Assembly: GCA_029821635.1 (NCBI GenBank)
Contig: JALGSW010000025.1
Location: 1 to 34,952 of the forward strand
DNA from: Candidatus Zipacnadia bacterium
Lineage (GTDB): Bacteria; Armatimonadota; Zipacnadia; Zipacnadales; UBA5352
Direction: 5' to 3'
Length of the DNA stretch: 34,952 bases
The notes beneath the pieces were generated by a model, which made no database searches, had not been told where the DNA came from, and worked only from the letters and a program-made list of their open reading frames with translations. Positions 23,216 to 31,714 of the stretch are shown here, piece by piece (positions within the stretch are counted from its first letter, which is position 1; the number at the start of each line of letters is the position of its first letter). The position numbers were made by a program, and so were the translations under genes.

Positions 23216-23254
23216 GTGCGGGCTGAGACGCTTCGCGTCTCCGGGCGCCCGCAC
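23216..23254. terminator. Two-tier hairpin between convergent pgeF and nadB
   Basis: An inner stem GAGACG-CTTCG-CGTCTC (23225-23241) is enclosed by an outer stem GTGCGGGC and GCCCGCAC (23216-23223 and 23247-23254). The structure reads the same way on both strands and stands 7 bases after nadB and 58 bases after pgeF. A bidirectional terminator role is likely from position, although T-runs are lacking. Confidence 0.55.
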
Positions 23255-23261
23255 CACAGAG

Positions 23262-24881
23262 TTACGCGTCCGGGCGTTCGACCGGCGCGAACTCCACGAT
23301 CGGGCCGTCGGGCCCGCCCGAGCGCAATGTCAGGTGCCGATGCCACGCCTCGTCCAACTCGGGGAAGTCCGAGCGGTAGTGCGCGCCGCGGCTCTCCGTC
23401 CGCGCCAGCGCCGCTTCCAGCATGAGCCGCGCCAGCGTCACCAGGTTCGCCGCCTCCGCCTCCTCGCGCGAGGCCGACGGCACCGTCGCGATCTGCCGCA
23501 CCCGCGCGTCCACCTCCGCCCGCGCCTCCGCAAGGTCCTCGCCGATCCGCTCCATGCCCGCGCATTGCTGCATCAGCCTCTGCAGCTCACTGCGGATCGC
23601 GGGCGCACCCACGCGCACCGGCGGGGGGGCGAGCTCGGCCGCCACGCCCATCTGCTCGTACGACAGCCGCGGCAGCGTCGGCGCCATCCGCGCGCAGCGC
23701 ACGCCGAAGACGAGCCCCTCGAGGATCGAGTTCGAGGCGAGGCGATTGGCGCCGTGCAGGCCCATGCAGGCGCACTCGCCCACGGCCAGCAGCCCCGGCA
23801 GGTCCGTTCGGCAGTGCAGGTCGGTCAGCACGCCGGACATGGCGTAGTGCGCGGCAGGGGCGACCGGCACGCGCTCGCTGTAGATATCAAAGCCGCGGCG
23901 GCGCAGTTCGGCCACGATACCCGGGAAGCGCGAGAGAAAGCGCTCCAGCGGGATCGAGGAGAAGTCCAGCTCGACGAAGTCGCGCCCGTCCGAGCGCATC
24001 TCACTGAAGACGCTGCGGGCGACGACGTCGCGCGGGGCCAGGTCGCCAAGCTCGTGGTAGCCGGGCATGAAGCGCTCGCCGGAGGCGTTGCGCAGCACTG
24101 CGCCCTCGCCGCGCACGGCCTCGGAGATCAGGAACTTGGGCGAGCCCTCGTGGTAGAGCGCGGTCGGGTGAAACTGCACGAACTCCATGTCCATCAGCCG
24201 GCAGCCGGCGCGGTACGCCGCTGCCATTCCGTCGCCGGTGGTCACCAGCGGGTTGGTAGTGACCGCGTAGATCTGCCCGAGGCCGCCGGCCGCGAGGATC
24301 GTCACCGAGGCGACGAAGCGCACGCGCTCGCCGCCGTCATGCGCCAGCGCGTCACATCCCACGCAGCGGCCCTCGATCACAAGCAGATCGGTCATCTGCG
24401 TGTGCTCGAAGATCGTGATGGACGGGTGCACCTGCGCGCGGCGTGAGAGCGAGCGCTCGACCTCGTGGCCGGTCTCGTCGCCGGAGGCGTGCAGGATGCG
24501 GTTGCGGCCATGCGCGGCCTCGCGACCGCGCAGCAGCTCCTCACCCTCGCGATCGAAGCGCATCCCGAGGCGCATCAACTCCTCGACGGCCCCCGGGCCC
24601 TCGGTAGTGAGCAGCTCAACCGCGTGCGGCTCGCACAGTCCCGCGCCGGCTGCGATAGTGTCCTCGGCGTGCTCAGCGGCCGTGTCGTCCTCACCGAGCG
24701 CGACGGCGATGCCGCCCTGGGCGTACTCGGTGTTGCACTCGGTCAGTTCGTCCTTGGTGATGATCGCCACCTTGCCGCGATCCGCGAGGTGCAGCGCGGC
24801 GAAGAGTCCGGCGACGCCGGACCCCACGATGACGAAGTCGAACTCATGAATGTTGGGTCGCTCGACCCTTGGCGTAATCAT
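23262..24881 (-). CDS. nadB: L-aspartate oxidase
   Basis: The protein has 539 residues, typical for NadB. The FAD-binding motif is VIVGSGVAGLFAALHLADRG (residues 17-36), followed by ECNTEYAQGGIAVAL (48-62), the hallmark of aspartate oxidase over succinate dehydrogenase. HGRNRILHASGDETGHEVERSL, EFVQFHPTALYHEGSPKFLISEAVRGEGAVLRN, and AAHYAMSGVLTDLHCRTDLPGLLAVGECACMGLHGANRLASNSILEGLVF-type segments continue the family pattern. It converts aspartate to iminoaspartate, the first step of de novo NAD synthesis. nadA and nadC are not in the window. It starts 9 bp after the Gfo/Idh gene on the same strand and is probably in one transcript. Confidence 0.93.
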   Translation of the reverse strand: MITPRVERPNIHEFDFVIVGSGVAGLFAALHLADRGKVAIITKDELTECNTEYAQGGIAVALGEDDTAAEHAEDTIAAGAGLCEPHAVELLTTEGPGAVEELMRLGMRFDREGEELLRGREAAHGRNRILHASGDETGHEVERSLSRRAQVHPSITIFEHTQMTDLLVIEGRCVGCDALAHDGGERVRFVASVTILAAGGLGQIYAVTTNPLVTTGDGMAAAYRAGCRLMDMEFVQFHPTALYHEGSPKFLISEAVRGEGAVLRNASGERFMPGYHELGDLAPRDVVARSVFSEMRSDGRDFVELDFSSIPLERFLSRFPGIVAELRRRGFDIYSERVPVAPAAHYAMSGVLTDLHCRTDLPGLLAVGECACMGLHGANRLASNSILEGLVFGVRCARMAPTLPRLSYEQMGVAAELAPPPVRVGAPAIRSELQRLMQQCAGMERIGEDLAEARAEVDARVRQIATVPSASREEAEAANLVTLARLMLEAALARTESRGAHYRSDFPELDEAWHRHLTLRSGGPDGPIVEFAPVERPDA

Positions 24882-24890
24882 GCGTGCCTG

Positions 24891-25850
24891 TCACAGCTCC
24901 CCGTCCTGAAGACGCTCACAGAGCCGCATGGTGCGGGCGGCGTCGGCGAAGCTCGGTTGCGGCTGGAGCCCGTCGCGGACCGACTCGAGAAAGTGCCGGC
25001 TCTCCGCGAGGAAACCGTACGTGACGCGTTGGTCATCGGTACCGGCCAGCTCCTCGCCGGTAATGGCAAGCGGCTGCTTCGCGCCATCAACGAAGACTTC
25101 GGCGCGGTCGGGCGCGAAGATCGAGCACATGATACCGTGCCCGTGGACCTCGACGCGCTCGTAGCGGGTGCCCGAGTCGCGGTTGGCGCTGAGGATGCCG
25201 ATGGCGTCACCCTCGTAGGTCATCAGCGCGTTGAAGACGTTGCCCACGTCCTGATACGCGCGGCGGACGGTGGCGTGGACCCCGAGAGGGTCGCCCAGCC
25301 ACCAGCGCGTCGCGTCCACCGCGTGGGAGATGTCGTAGATCATCATCGTCAGGTTCGCGTGCGGGACCTTCTCCGCGGAGGTCTTGTGGTACTCGACGAG
25401 CACCTGCGTCGGCCCGCCGCGCTCCTCGACCAGCGCCATGCAGTGCAGATTGATCGGCGCGAAGCGGCGGTTGAACGCCACCATCGTGAGGCAGCCGTTG
25501 GCCTGCGCGGCGTCGGCCATCGCGCTCGCGTCCTCGTACGACGCCCCGAGGGGCTTCTCAGAGAAGACGGCCTTGCCCGCCTCGAGGCAGGGGATGACCA
25601 TCGGCTTCAGGACCGTCGGCGGCGCGACGCAGTAGACGGCGTCGAGCTCGACGGCCGCGAGCATCTCCCGCAGGTCCGTGAAGCGAGCATCGATGCCGTA
25701 ACGGTCGGCGGTGGCGCTCAGCTTCGCCTCGTCGAGATCGCAGATCGCGACCATCTCGGCGAGGTCGGACAGATCGGCCACGCTCGGGTAGTGCGACTGG
25801 TTGGCGCGCGCTCCTGCGCCGACGAAGCCGACGCGGACCTTCTCAGGCAT
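24891..25850 (-). CDS. Gfo/Idh/MocA family oxidoreductase
   Basis: The protein has 319 residues. The Rossmann motif VGFVGAGARANQSH spans 7-20, and E98-K99-P100 (SEKPLG) is the family catalytic/cofactor triad. MIYDISHAVDATRWWLGD near residue 180 matches the active-site HxxD region. This protein is only distantly similar to the Gfo/Idh protein at 2069. Substrate unknown; members act on sugars, inositols or bile-pigment-like compounds. The ATG at 25850 has GAGGTG seven bases upstream. It is upstream of nadB and in the same direction; a shared function with NAD synthesis is not evident. Confidence 0.88.
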   Translation of the reverse strand: MPEKVRVGFVGAGARANQSHYPSVADLSDLAEMVAICDLDEAKLSATADRYGIDARFTDLREMLAAVELDAVYCVAPPTVLKPMVIPCLEAGKAVFSEKPLGASYEDASAMADAAQANGCLTMVAFNRRFAPINLHCMALVEERGGPTQVLVEYHKTSAEKVPHANLTMMIYDISHAVDATRWWLGDPLGVHATVRRAYQDVGNVFNALMTYEGDAIGILSANRDSGTRYERVEVHGHGIMCSIFAPDRAEVFVDGAKQPLAITGEELAGTDDQRVTYGFLAESRHFLESVRDGLQPQPSFADAARTMRLCERLQDGEL

Positions 25851-25893
25851 TAGTCAGCACCTCGGTGTGATGACGGCAAACGGCCTACGGCTG

Positions 25894-25910
25894 ACCGGCA
25901 GGATGCCTGT
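25894..25910. repeat. Short imperfect palindrome (ACCGGCA-GGA-TGCCTGT)
   Basis: A 7-bp stem with one mismatch around a GGA loop lies in the 118-bp gap between the dgkA-PAP2 stop (25969) and the Gfo/Idh start (25850). It has the same GGA-loop layout as the repeat at 11550-11568, but a different stem. It may contribute to ending the phoH-dgkA transcript; no T-run is present. Confidence 0.45.
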
Positions 25911-25968
25911 CGCACAGACAACAGGCGAATGCTGTCGTCCGTCTCTTCACTTGTCGCTCTTCCCCGCT

Positions 25969-26751
25969 CTACACAACCATCGGCCAGGCGAAGAGGATCA
26001 GGGCCAGCAGGATGCCCAGCAGCGCGCCGAGCGCTACCTCGCTGAGCTTGTGTATCTGCGCCTGCAGACGGCTCTGTGCGAGCAGCAGCGCCAGCGCCAG
26101 CGCGAGGGCGCTCACCGCCGGGCTGCGGGTGACGAACGCGATCGATGCCGCGATCAGGAAGCCCAGCGCGGTATGCCCGGAGACCATGCCGCCGGTGAGG
26201 AACGAGCGCCAGCCGGTGGCGCGCTTCACCCAGACGATGATCACCGCGAGCAGCAGCATCCCCACCAGGACGATCTGCAGCGGCCCGAGCGTCGGGCGCG
26301 TGGGGAACTTCGGGGGGAGCTGGAAGATGCCCATGAAGCTCTCACTGTTCGCGAAGATCATCACCCCGACCAGCAGTGCGGTGATCGAGCAGAGCAGTAC
26401 TCCCGCGGCGGCGACATCCTTGACGACTTTCGCGCGCTGGTCGAAGCGGTCCACCTTCAGATCGATGACGCACTCGACGGCCGTGTTGAAGACCTCGGCG
26501 ACCAGCACCGTCACCGAGGTGAGCAGGAGCACGACCAGTTCGACGTGGCTGACGCCGAAGCCCCATGCCGCAAGCAGGACCAGCGCGACCATGATCGACT
26601 GGACGCGCATGCTCTTTTGCGTATTATAGACGTGGTAAAGGCCCTCGAAGGCGTGGTGGAAGCTGTCCACCGTCGAGAGGCTCTTCCACGTCCTCTCCGG
26701 AGGGTCTTCCGGTCCGGGCGTGTGCCGGTCGCGCTGCGTAGGATCGCTCAC
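25969..26751 (-). CDS. dgkA: Diacylglycerol/undecaprenol kinase (DgkA) fused to PAP2 phosphatase
   Basis: The protein has 260 residues with two domains. Residues 25-145 are DgkA-like: SFHHAFEGLYHVYNTQKSMRVQ, then AEVFNTAVECVIDL with the catalytic glutamate, and AKVVKDVAAAGVLL. Residues 160-260 are PAP2-like: KRATGWR, SGHTALGF (phosphatase motif 2), and SRLQAQIHKLSEVALGALLG (motif 3 with the catalytic histidine). Several membrane segments are present. The kinase half should phosphorylate undecaprenol or diacylglycerol, and the PAP2 half remove a phosphate, so both would act on lipid-carrier recycling. The start is GTG, overlapping the ybeY stop by four bases (GTGA). It is the last gene of the phoH operon. 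Confidence 0.88.
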   Translation of the reverse strand: MSDPTQRDRHTPGPEDPPERTWKSLSTVDSFHHAFEGLYHVYNTQKSMRVQSIMVALVLLAAWGFGVSHVELVVLLLTSVTVLVAEVFNTAVECVIDLKVDRFDQRAKVVKDVAAAGVLLCSITALLVGVMIFANSESFMGIFQLPPKFPTRPTLGPLQIVLVGMLLLAVIIVWVKRATGWRSFLTGGMVSGHTALGFLIAASIAFVTRSPAVSALALALALLLAQSRLQAQIHKLSEVALGALLGILLALILFAWPMVV

Positions 26752-27200
26752 TTGGTCGGGCCACCTTCCAGCGTCTGCACGGCCCGCTCACCCAGCTCGT
26801 GCATGCGGGCGCGGGCCGCGTCGTCGTAGTCCTCATAGCCGAGCACGTGCAGCACTCCGTGCGCTACCAGCAGGCACAGCTCCCGCTGCAGCGAGTGCCC
26901 GAGCTCGGCTGCCTGCCGCGCCGCGGTGTCGGCGCTGACTATCACTTCTCCCGCGCGCAGGTCGGGCTCATCCTCGGCCTCGAAGGCGATCACGTCGGTG
27001 ACACCATCGATGCCGAGGTAGCTGCGGTTGAGGTCGCGGATGCGCCGGTCGTCCACGATGGCGATGCCGATCGCGTCGGGGGAAGCGTCGGCGGGGGAGT
27101 CGGGCGCCTCAACGCCCGCCCGCGCCGCCTCATGCGCGGCGCGGGCCAGCAGCTCCTCATCGATCGGCAGGCTCTGCAGGTCGCGGACGAGGACCTCCAT
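26748..27200 (-). CDS. ybeY: rRNA maturation endoribonuclease YbeY
   Basis: The protein has 150 residues. Conserved segments are IRDLNRSYLGIDGVTDVIAF (54-73) and AGEVIVSADTA (83-93), and the zinc site is HGVLHVLGYEDYDD (114-127). H114 and H118 are kept, but the third ligand, position 124 (histidine in E. coli), is aspartate. YbeY is a single-strand RNase that acts in 16S rRNA 3' processing and ribosome quality control. It starts three bases after the pgpH stop and overlaps the dgkA start by four bases, so it is tightly coupled in the phoH-pgpH-ybeY-dgkA operon, a gene order seen across many bacteria. Confidence 0.92.
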   Translation of the reverse strand: MEVLVRDLQSLPIDEELLARAAHEAARAGVEAPDSPADASPDAIGIAIVDDRRIRDLNRSYLGIDGVTDVIAFEAEDEPDLRAGEVIVSADTAARQAAELGHSLQRELCLLVAHGVLHVLGYEDYDDAARARMHELGERAVQTLEGGPTK

Positions 27201-27203
27201 CGC

Positions 27204-29426
27204 TCAGTTCGAGACGGCGGACCGCTCGATCTCGCGGACCGACGGGCCGCGCCGCCCGTTCTCCTCCTCTTCCTCGTCCTGATCGGGGTACTTCAGCCGC
27301 TGATGGAACATGCCGTGCAGCGTGGCGACGAAGCTGTCTCGGATCTCGCGCAGGTCGTTGAAGGTCAGCGGGCACTCATCGAGCTGCCCGTCGTCCATCT
27401 TCCCGCGGATGATGTGGTCCACGAGCTCCTCGATCTGATCGTGCGTGGGGTTCACGAGCGTCCGCGCAGCCGCCTCGACGGAATCGGCGAGCATCACGAG
27501 CGCGGCCTCACGCGTCTGCGGCTTCGGACCGGGGTAGCGGAAGTCGGCCGCGTTGACGTTCGCCTCGCCATCCTGTTGGACCGCGAGGTGGTAGGGATAG
27601 CTCGCGAGCGAGGTGCCGTGGTGCTGGCGGATGGCGTCGGCGATCTGCCGGGGCAGTCGGATCTCCTTCGCCAGCTCGTAGCCGTCCCTCGCGTGCGCGA
27701 TGAGCGTGAGCGCGGAGAGGTGCGGCTTGAGCTTCTCGTGCGGGTTCTCGTCCCCGAACTGGTTCTCGATGAAGAAGTAAGGGCGTTTGAGCTTGCCGAT
27801 GTCGTGGTAGAGAGCGGAGACGCGCACGAGCAGCGCGTTGGCGCCGATCTCCTCGGCGGCGGGCTCGGCGAGGTTCGCGACCATCACGGAGGACTGGTAT
27901 GAGCCGGGCGCCTCGGTCAGCAGTCGGTGGAGGATCATCTCGTTCGGGTTGCCGAGCTCGAGCAGGCGCAGGTCGGTCACGACGCCGACCGCGCGCTCGA
28001 CGGCCATCACTGCGACGACCGCCACGCTGGCGGCGATCAGCCCGGCGACGACGGCGCCGATGATCTGATTGAGCGCGAGGGAGAGGCCGAAGACCTCGCT
28101 GGTCACGACGAAGACGATGCCGTTGGCCATGCCGACAAGGCCGGCCGCGCGCGCGATGGTCATGCCTCGGCCGCCGGCGGAGGAGACGACGTAGGAGGCG
28201 AAGGAGCCGGTGAGGACGGTTGCGATGACGAGGCGCACGTCGCTGCCGGTGGCGACGAGTCCGGCGATCAGGCCGGCGGCGAGGGAGAAGATGATTGCGA
28301 TGCGCGTGCCCAGCAGCATCGCGACGATCATCGCGAGCGCCGTGGCGACGCCGAGGGTGATCGCGCCGTAGACGGACCACTGCAGGGCGATGCGGAAGCC
28401 CGCGGCGGTCAGCACGAGGCACACGCACAGCAGCAGCATCTGCCGGTTGTCCGCGTAGACTTCGGGAGAGAACCGGCGCAGGTAGCCGCCGAAAGTGAAG
28501 ACGATGCCGGTGAGCAGCAGCAGAAGCGCGAGGGCCTGTGTGTAGTCCACGGTCGGAGCCATCAGGCCGAGGGCTTTGACGATGTCGATGTGCTTCTGCG
28601 TGACGGTCTCGCCCGCGACCACGACGATGTCGCCGGCCTGGATCTGCCTCGCGACCGGCTCGATGGCCGCGGCGGCGGTGTTGCGCTGCGCGGTCGTCTT
28701 CTCCTCATCGTAGCGCTGGTTCGGGCGCAGGGACTTGGCGGCGAGGTCGCCGACCATCTGCTGGTACTGCGGCGTAAGCTCGAGCTGTGACGCGGCGTCA
28801 TGCACGGCCGTGCGCGCGTTCTCGAGGTCGCTGGTGTTGTCGCGGATCGTCTTCTGCATCGGCTGGCTCGCGAGCGCGACGGCGTCGGCGCGGATGCGGT
28901 CGAGCACGCCCGGGCGGGCGGTCACGAGCAGGCGTAGCGTCTCGGGCTCGAGGGCGATCTCGATGCGTGAGCGCAGCTCGGCGACCATCTCATCGGTTTC
29001 GGGCTGCTGTTCGGGCGTGCCGGTGCTGTTGACCGTGGTGTCGGGCTCAGTGAGGTCATCGGGCGCGAACTGCTCGCGGACCGTCAGGGCGCCGGCGAAG
29101 ACGTCACCTATCGTCTGTTCCACGAGCTTGCCGGCCTCGGGGACCACCGCGTACTGATCGGCCACCGACTCGCGTGCGAGCTGGCGGCGCTGATCGCTTG
29201 CCTGCGTGTCGGTGTACGTGACGGAGCGCGAGGCGACGATGGTGCGCCCGGCGACCTGTCCGGCCTCAAGCGAGACCTTCTCGGGGACCAGCCGGGCGCT
29301 GATGGCGACGAAGAGCACCAGTGAGGTGCCCACGGCCATCGCGGCGCGGGTGTAGTATAACGAGCTGAACCCCAGCGGCGCGTTGCGGCCGGGGCGTTTG
29401 TTGGCGCTACCGCGGTTATTTCGCAT
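27204..29426 (-). CDS. pgpH: 7TMR-HD family c-di-AMP phosphodiesterase (PgpH)
   Basis: The protein has 740 residues. One N-terminal transmembrane segment (about 23-45) is followed by a long extracellular 7TMR-HDED domain (to about 310), seven membrane segments (about 320-500), and a cytoplasmic HD domain (about 515-700) whose H541-D542 lies in LYHDIGKLKRPYFFIENQ. QHHGTSLASYPYHL and the later D in VMLADSVEAAART complete the metal site. Members hydrolyse cyclic di-AMP. The C-terminus is acidic (DQDEEEEENG). The start at 29426 overlaps the phoH end by 11 bases; the longer open frame would run deep into phoH and begins with an unrelated leader. Confidence 0.92.
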   Translation of the reverse strand: MRNNRGSANKRPGRNAPLGFSSLYYTRAAMAVGTSLVLFVAISARLVPEKVSLEAGQVAGRTIVASRSVTYTDTQASDQRRQLARESVADQYAVVPEAGKLVEQTIGDVFAGALTVREQFAPDDLTEPDTTVNSTGTPEQQPETDEMVAELRSRIEIALEPETLRLLVTARPGVLDRIRADAVALASQPMQKTIRDNTSDLENARTAVHDAASQLELTPQYQQMVGDLAAKSLRPNQRYDEEKTTAQRNTAAAAIEPVARQIQAGDIVVVAGETVTQKHIDIVKALGLMAPTVDYTQALALLLLLTGIVFTFGGYLRRFSPEVYADNRQMLLLCVCLVLTAAGFRIALQWSVYGAITLGVATALAMIVAMLLGTRIAIIFSLAAGLIAGLVATGSDVRLVIATVLTGSFASYVVSSAGGRGMTIARAAGLVGMANGIVFVVTSEVFGLSLALNQIIGAVVAGLIAASVAVVAVMAVERAVGVVTDLRLLELGNPNEMILHRLLTEAPGSYQSSVMVANLAEPAAEEIGANALLVRVSALYHDIGKLKRPYFFIENQFGDENPHEKLKPHLSALTLIAHARDGYELAKEIRLPRQIADAIRQHHGTSLASYPYHLAVQQDGEANVNAADFRYPGPKPQTREAALVMLADSVEAAARTLVNPTHDQIEELVDHIIRGKMDDGQLDECPLTFNDLREIRDSFVATLHGMFHQRLKYPDQDEEEEENGRRGPSVREIERSAVSN

Positions 29427-30396
29427 GCCGATCCTCGTCCGGGTGGTCGGAGCGCTCGCGCTGTTCGGCGGCGTCGTACGCGAGCACGATCCGCTGCACC
29501 AGGTCGTGTCGGACGATGTCATGCTGGGTGAGGCGACAGACTCGGACGTCCGTCACATCGCCAAGGACCCGCAGGGCATCGTGCAGACCGCTGTCCTGGT
29601 CGGTGGGCAGGTCGCTTTGCGTGATGTCGCCGGTCACGGCCATGCGCGAGCCGAAGCCCATGCGCGTCAGGAACATCTTCATCTGCGACGGCGAGCAGTT
29701 CTGCGCCTCGTCCAGGATCATGTAGGCGTCGTTGATCGTGCGGCCACGCATGTACGCGAGCGGCACGACCTCGATGGTACCGTGCTCGGTGAGCCGGCGC
29801 GTGCGGTCGGAGCCGATGATGTCGTGCAGCGCGTCGTAGAGCGGGCGGAGGTAGGGGTCTACCTTGTCGAGCATGTCGCCGGGCAGGAAGCCCAGCGACT
29901 CGCCCGCCTCGACGATCGGGCGCGAGAGCACGAGCCGGTTGACGATGCCGGTCTTGAGCGCTGCGGCAGCGGCGGCCATCGCAAGGAAGGTCTTCCCCGT
30001 GCCCGCCGGGCCGATGCAGAAGGTCAGGTCCGACTCGCTCAGCGCCTGGACGTAGTGTGCCTGCGCGGGGGTCTTGGGGCGAATCGGCTTGCCGCGATGT
30101 GTGAGCATCACGGCCTCGGACAGCAGCGCTTCCCCGGCGTCGGCGGAATCCTCGACGGTGGTGCGCAGGGCGCAGCTTATGTCGTGCTGCGTGGGCAGAT
30201 TACCGCGTCGGATGGCGCGGACACAGTTGTCAAGCAACGCGGCTGCGGTCCGGGCCTGTTCGCCCTCTCCGTATATCTGCAGACGATCGTCACGCGGAAC
30301 GATGACGACGTCGAGTTCGTTCTCGATCATGCGCAGATTCGCGTCACGTTCGCCAAGCAGCGAACTGAGTTCGATGCCCCCGACAGAGACGCTCAT
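29416..30396 (-). CDS. phoH: PhoH-like ATPase
   Basis: The protein has 326 residues, a normal length for PhoH. A small N-terminal KH-like part (about 20-75) is followed by the ATPase domain. Walker A is GPAGTGKTF at 129-137, then RLVLSRPIVEAGESLGFLPGDMLDKVDPYLRPLYDAL. Walker B is YMILDEAQNCS near 226-236, and TRMGFGSRMAVTGDITQSDLP is the sensor region. PhoH proteins are predicted RNA-linked ATPases and are often encoded beside ybeY, as here. It is the first gene of a four-gene operon; the promoter is at 30496-30525. No strong ribosome site is seen before the ATG. Confidence 0.92.
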   Translation of the reverse strand: MSVSVGGIELSSLLGERDANLRMIENELDVVIVPRDDRLQIYGEGEQARTAAALLDNCVRAIRRGNLPTQHDISCALRTTVEDSADAGEALLSEAVMLTHRGKPIRPKTPAQAHYVQALSESDLTFCIGPAGTGKTFLAMAAAAAALKTGIVNRLVLSRPIVEAGESLGFLPGDMLDKVDPYLRPLYDALHDIIGSDRTRRLTEHGTIEVVPLAYMRGRTINDAYMILDEAQNCSPSQMKMFLTRMGFGSRMAVTGDITQSDLPTDQDSGLHDALRVLGDVTDVRVCRLTQHDIVRHDLVQRIVLAYDAAEQRERSDHPDEDRHAK

Positions 30397-30480
30397 CGCG
30401 GGCGTACGCGTTGTCTGCTCAGACGTGGTGGTTCACTCTCCTCAGGATTCGCACGCTCCGCGCAGGAATCACGCGTTGCC

Positions 30481-30505
30481 GGTGTACATGCGCAAAGTGT
30501 ACACC
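30481..30505. promoter_or_regulatory. Inverted repeat, probable operator overlapping the phoH promoter
   Basis: GGTGTACA (30481-30488) and TGTACACC (30498-30505) form a perfect 8-bp inverted repeat with a 9-bp spacer. The arm at 30498-30505 overlaps the -10 box (30496-30501), and the predicted start site falls inside the spacer. This layout suits a dimeric repressor. The regulator is unknown. Confidence 0.6.
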
Positions 30506-30525
30506 AGCGAAGGCGCGGAAGTCAA
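30496..30525 (-). promoter_or_regulatory. Sigma70-type promoter of the phoH-pgpH-ybeY-dgkA operon
   Basis: On the minus strand TTGACT (30525-30520) is followed after 18 bp by TACACT (30501-30496). Transcription would start near 30489, giving a leader of about 92 bases before the phoH ATG at 30396. No riboswitch or hairpin was recognised in that leader. Confidence 0.65.
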
Positions 30526-30571
30526 CGGTGTGGAGGCTCGTTCAGACCGCTGCGTGACGGTGCCGGGGCGG

Positions 30572-31621
30572 TCACTTCATGAAGAACTTCACGACCTTCA
30601 GCGCGCCCTGGTTCCAGGCCACGCGGTGCGTCACGCCCGTACCCGTCCCCAGCTCGTGCTTGTGCTCGAGGTACCACTGATACGAGCGGATCAGCGCGTC
30701 CGCGTTGGAGTACAGCGCCGCCCAGCCAAGCGTCTCCTTGATCTTGTCCACCGAGACGTAGCTGTCGGTATCGGCGGTGCCGTAGACCCACTTGTAGAGC
30801 GGCGAGAGGTGCAGCGCCTCCAGCGTCGCCAGCGCGGGCTTAACCAGCCACGCGGGGGTGCCCATCACGCGCGCGCCGTTGCCGGCGTAGTCGCACAGCG
30901 CGCCCACGTCCTCCAGGACGGTGCGGAAGTCCTCGGCGCCGATGTTGAAGGTATCGTTGCACACCTCCGGGTCTCCGGTCGCGCAGAGCCATGAGGCCTG
31001 GCAGAGGTCGTCCACTTCAAGGAGCTGGTAACGGTTGGAGCCGTTCCCGATGACGGGGATCTTGCAGCCGGTCTCCACCCAGTCGTAGAGGATCTGGAAG
31101 ACGCCGAGCCGCGCGGTGCCGATGAAGGTCTTCGGGCGCAGGATCGAGATGACCAGCCCGGACTCCTGGAACTCGTGGCAGGCCTCCTCGGCCTGCACCT
31201 TGCTCTCACCGTAGGGCCCGACGCCGACCATAGGGTGGTCCTCGTAGAGCGGATGCACGTCGGGCACGCCGTAGACGGCGGTCGAAGAGATGTAGACCAC
31301 GCGCGGGATGCCGAGCTCCTGGCAGACGGACATGACGTTGCGCGTGCCGTCCACGTTGGTGGAGTAGATGTCCTCGCGCTTCCACAGCGGCAGCGCGGCC
31401 GCGGCGTGGATGAGGCAGTCGATCTCCCGGCCCTGCAGCAGCTCCACCAACCGATCGCGGTCGCGGATGTCACCCTTGAGGAACTCAGTGCCCTCGGGGT
31501 AGTCCGACTCGACGTAGTCCGCGATGTCGATGAGCATGAACTGCTGCTGCGGGTCCTGGTTGTGGAAGTAGTTGGCAAGGTGATAGCCGAGGAAACCGGC
31601 GCCACCTGTGATCGCGATCAT
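30572..31621 (-). CDS. NAD-dependent epimerase/dehydratase (extended SDR)
   Basis: The protein has 349 residues. The N-terminal Rossmann motif is ITGGAGFLGYHLAN (residues 4-17). The acidic ribose-binding stretch LIDIADYVESDYPE, GDIRDRDRLVELL and HAAAALPLW follow. The active site has SSTAVYG (serine) and YGESK (Y and K of the YxxxK pair). Later segments (RPKTFIGTARLGVFQILYDW, NRYQLLEVDDL) fit sugar-nucleotide or sterol-type extended SDRs. It acts probably on a nucleotide-sugar or lipid head group, but the substrate cannot be told. The ATG at 31621 begins directly at the Rossmann fold; the longer frame upstream is translated from a palindromic repeat and is rejected. It diverges from the nucleotidyltransferase at 31902. 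Confidence 0.88.
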   Translation of the reverse strand: MIAITGGAGFLGYHLANYFHNQDPQQQFMLIDIADYVESDYPEGTEFLKGDIRDRDRLVELLQGREIDCLIHAAAALPLWKREDIYSTNVDGTRNVMSVCQELGIPRVVYISSTAVYGVPDVHPLYEDHPMVGVGPYGESKVQAEEACHEFQESGLVISILRPKTFIGTARLGVFQILYDWVETGCKIPVIGNGSNRYQLLEVDDLCQASWLCATGDPEVCNDTFNIGAEDFRTVLEDVGALCDYAGNGARVMGTPAWLVKPALATLEALHLSPLYKWVYGTADTDSYVSVDKIKETLGWAALYSNADALIRSYQWYLEHKHELGTGTGVTHRVAWNQGALKVVKFFMK

Positions 31622-31714
31622 CGGCCCGAACATCCCTTCACGGAACAAGCTGCAGACGGACTGCGTGTGCGGCCGGGCGGAGTCTTCGGCTCCGGGGCGC
31701 GAAGTCCTTCCGCG

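Noticed and set aside
23334..24446. A 370-codon plus-strand open frame
   Set aside because: It is antisense to nadB, whose family motifs are clear on the minus strand.
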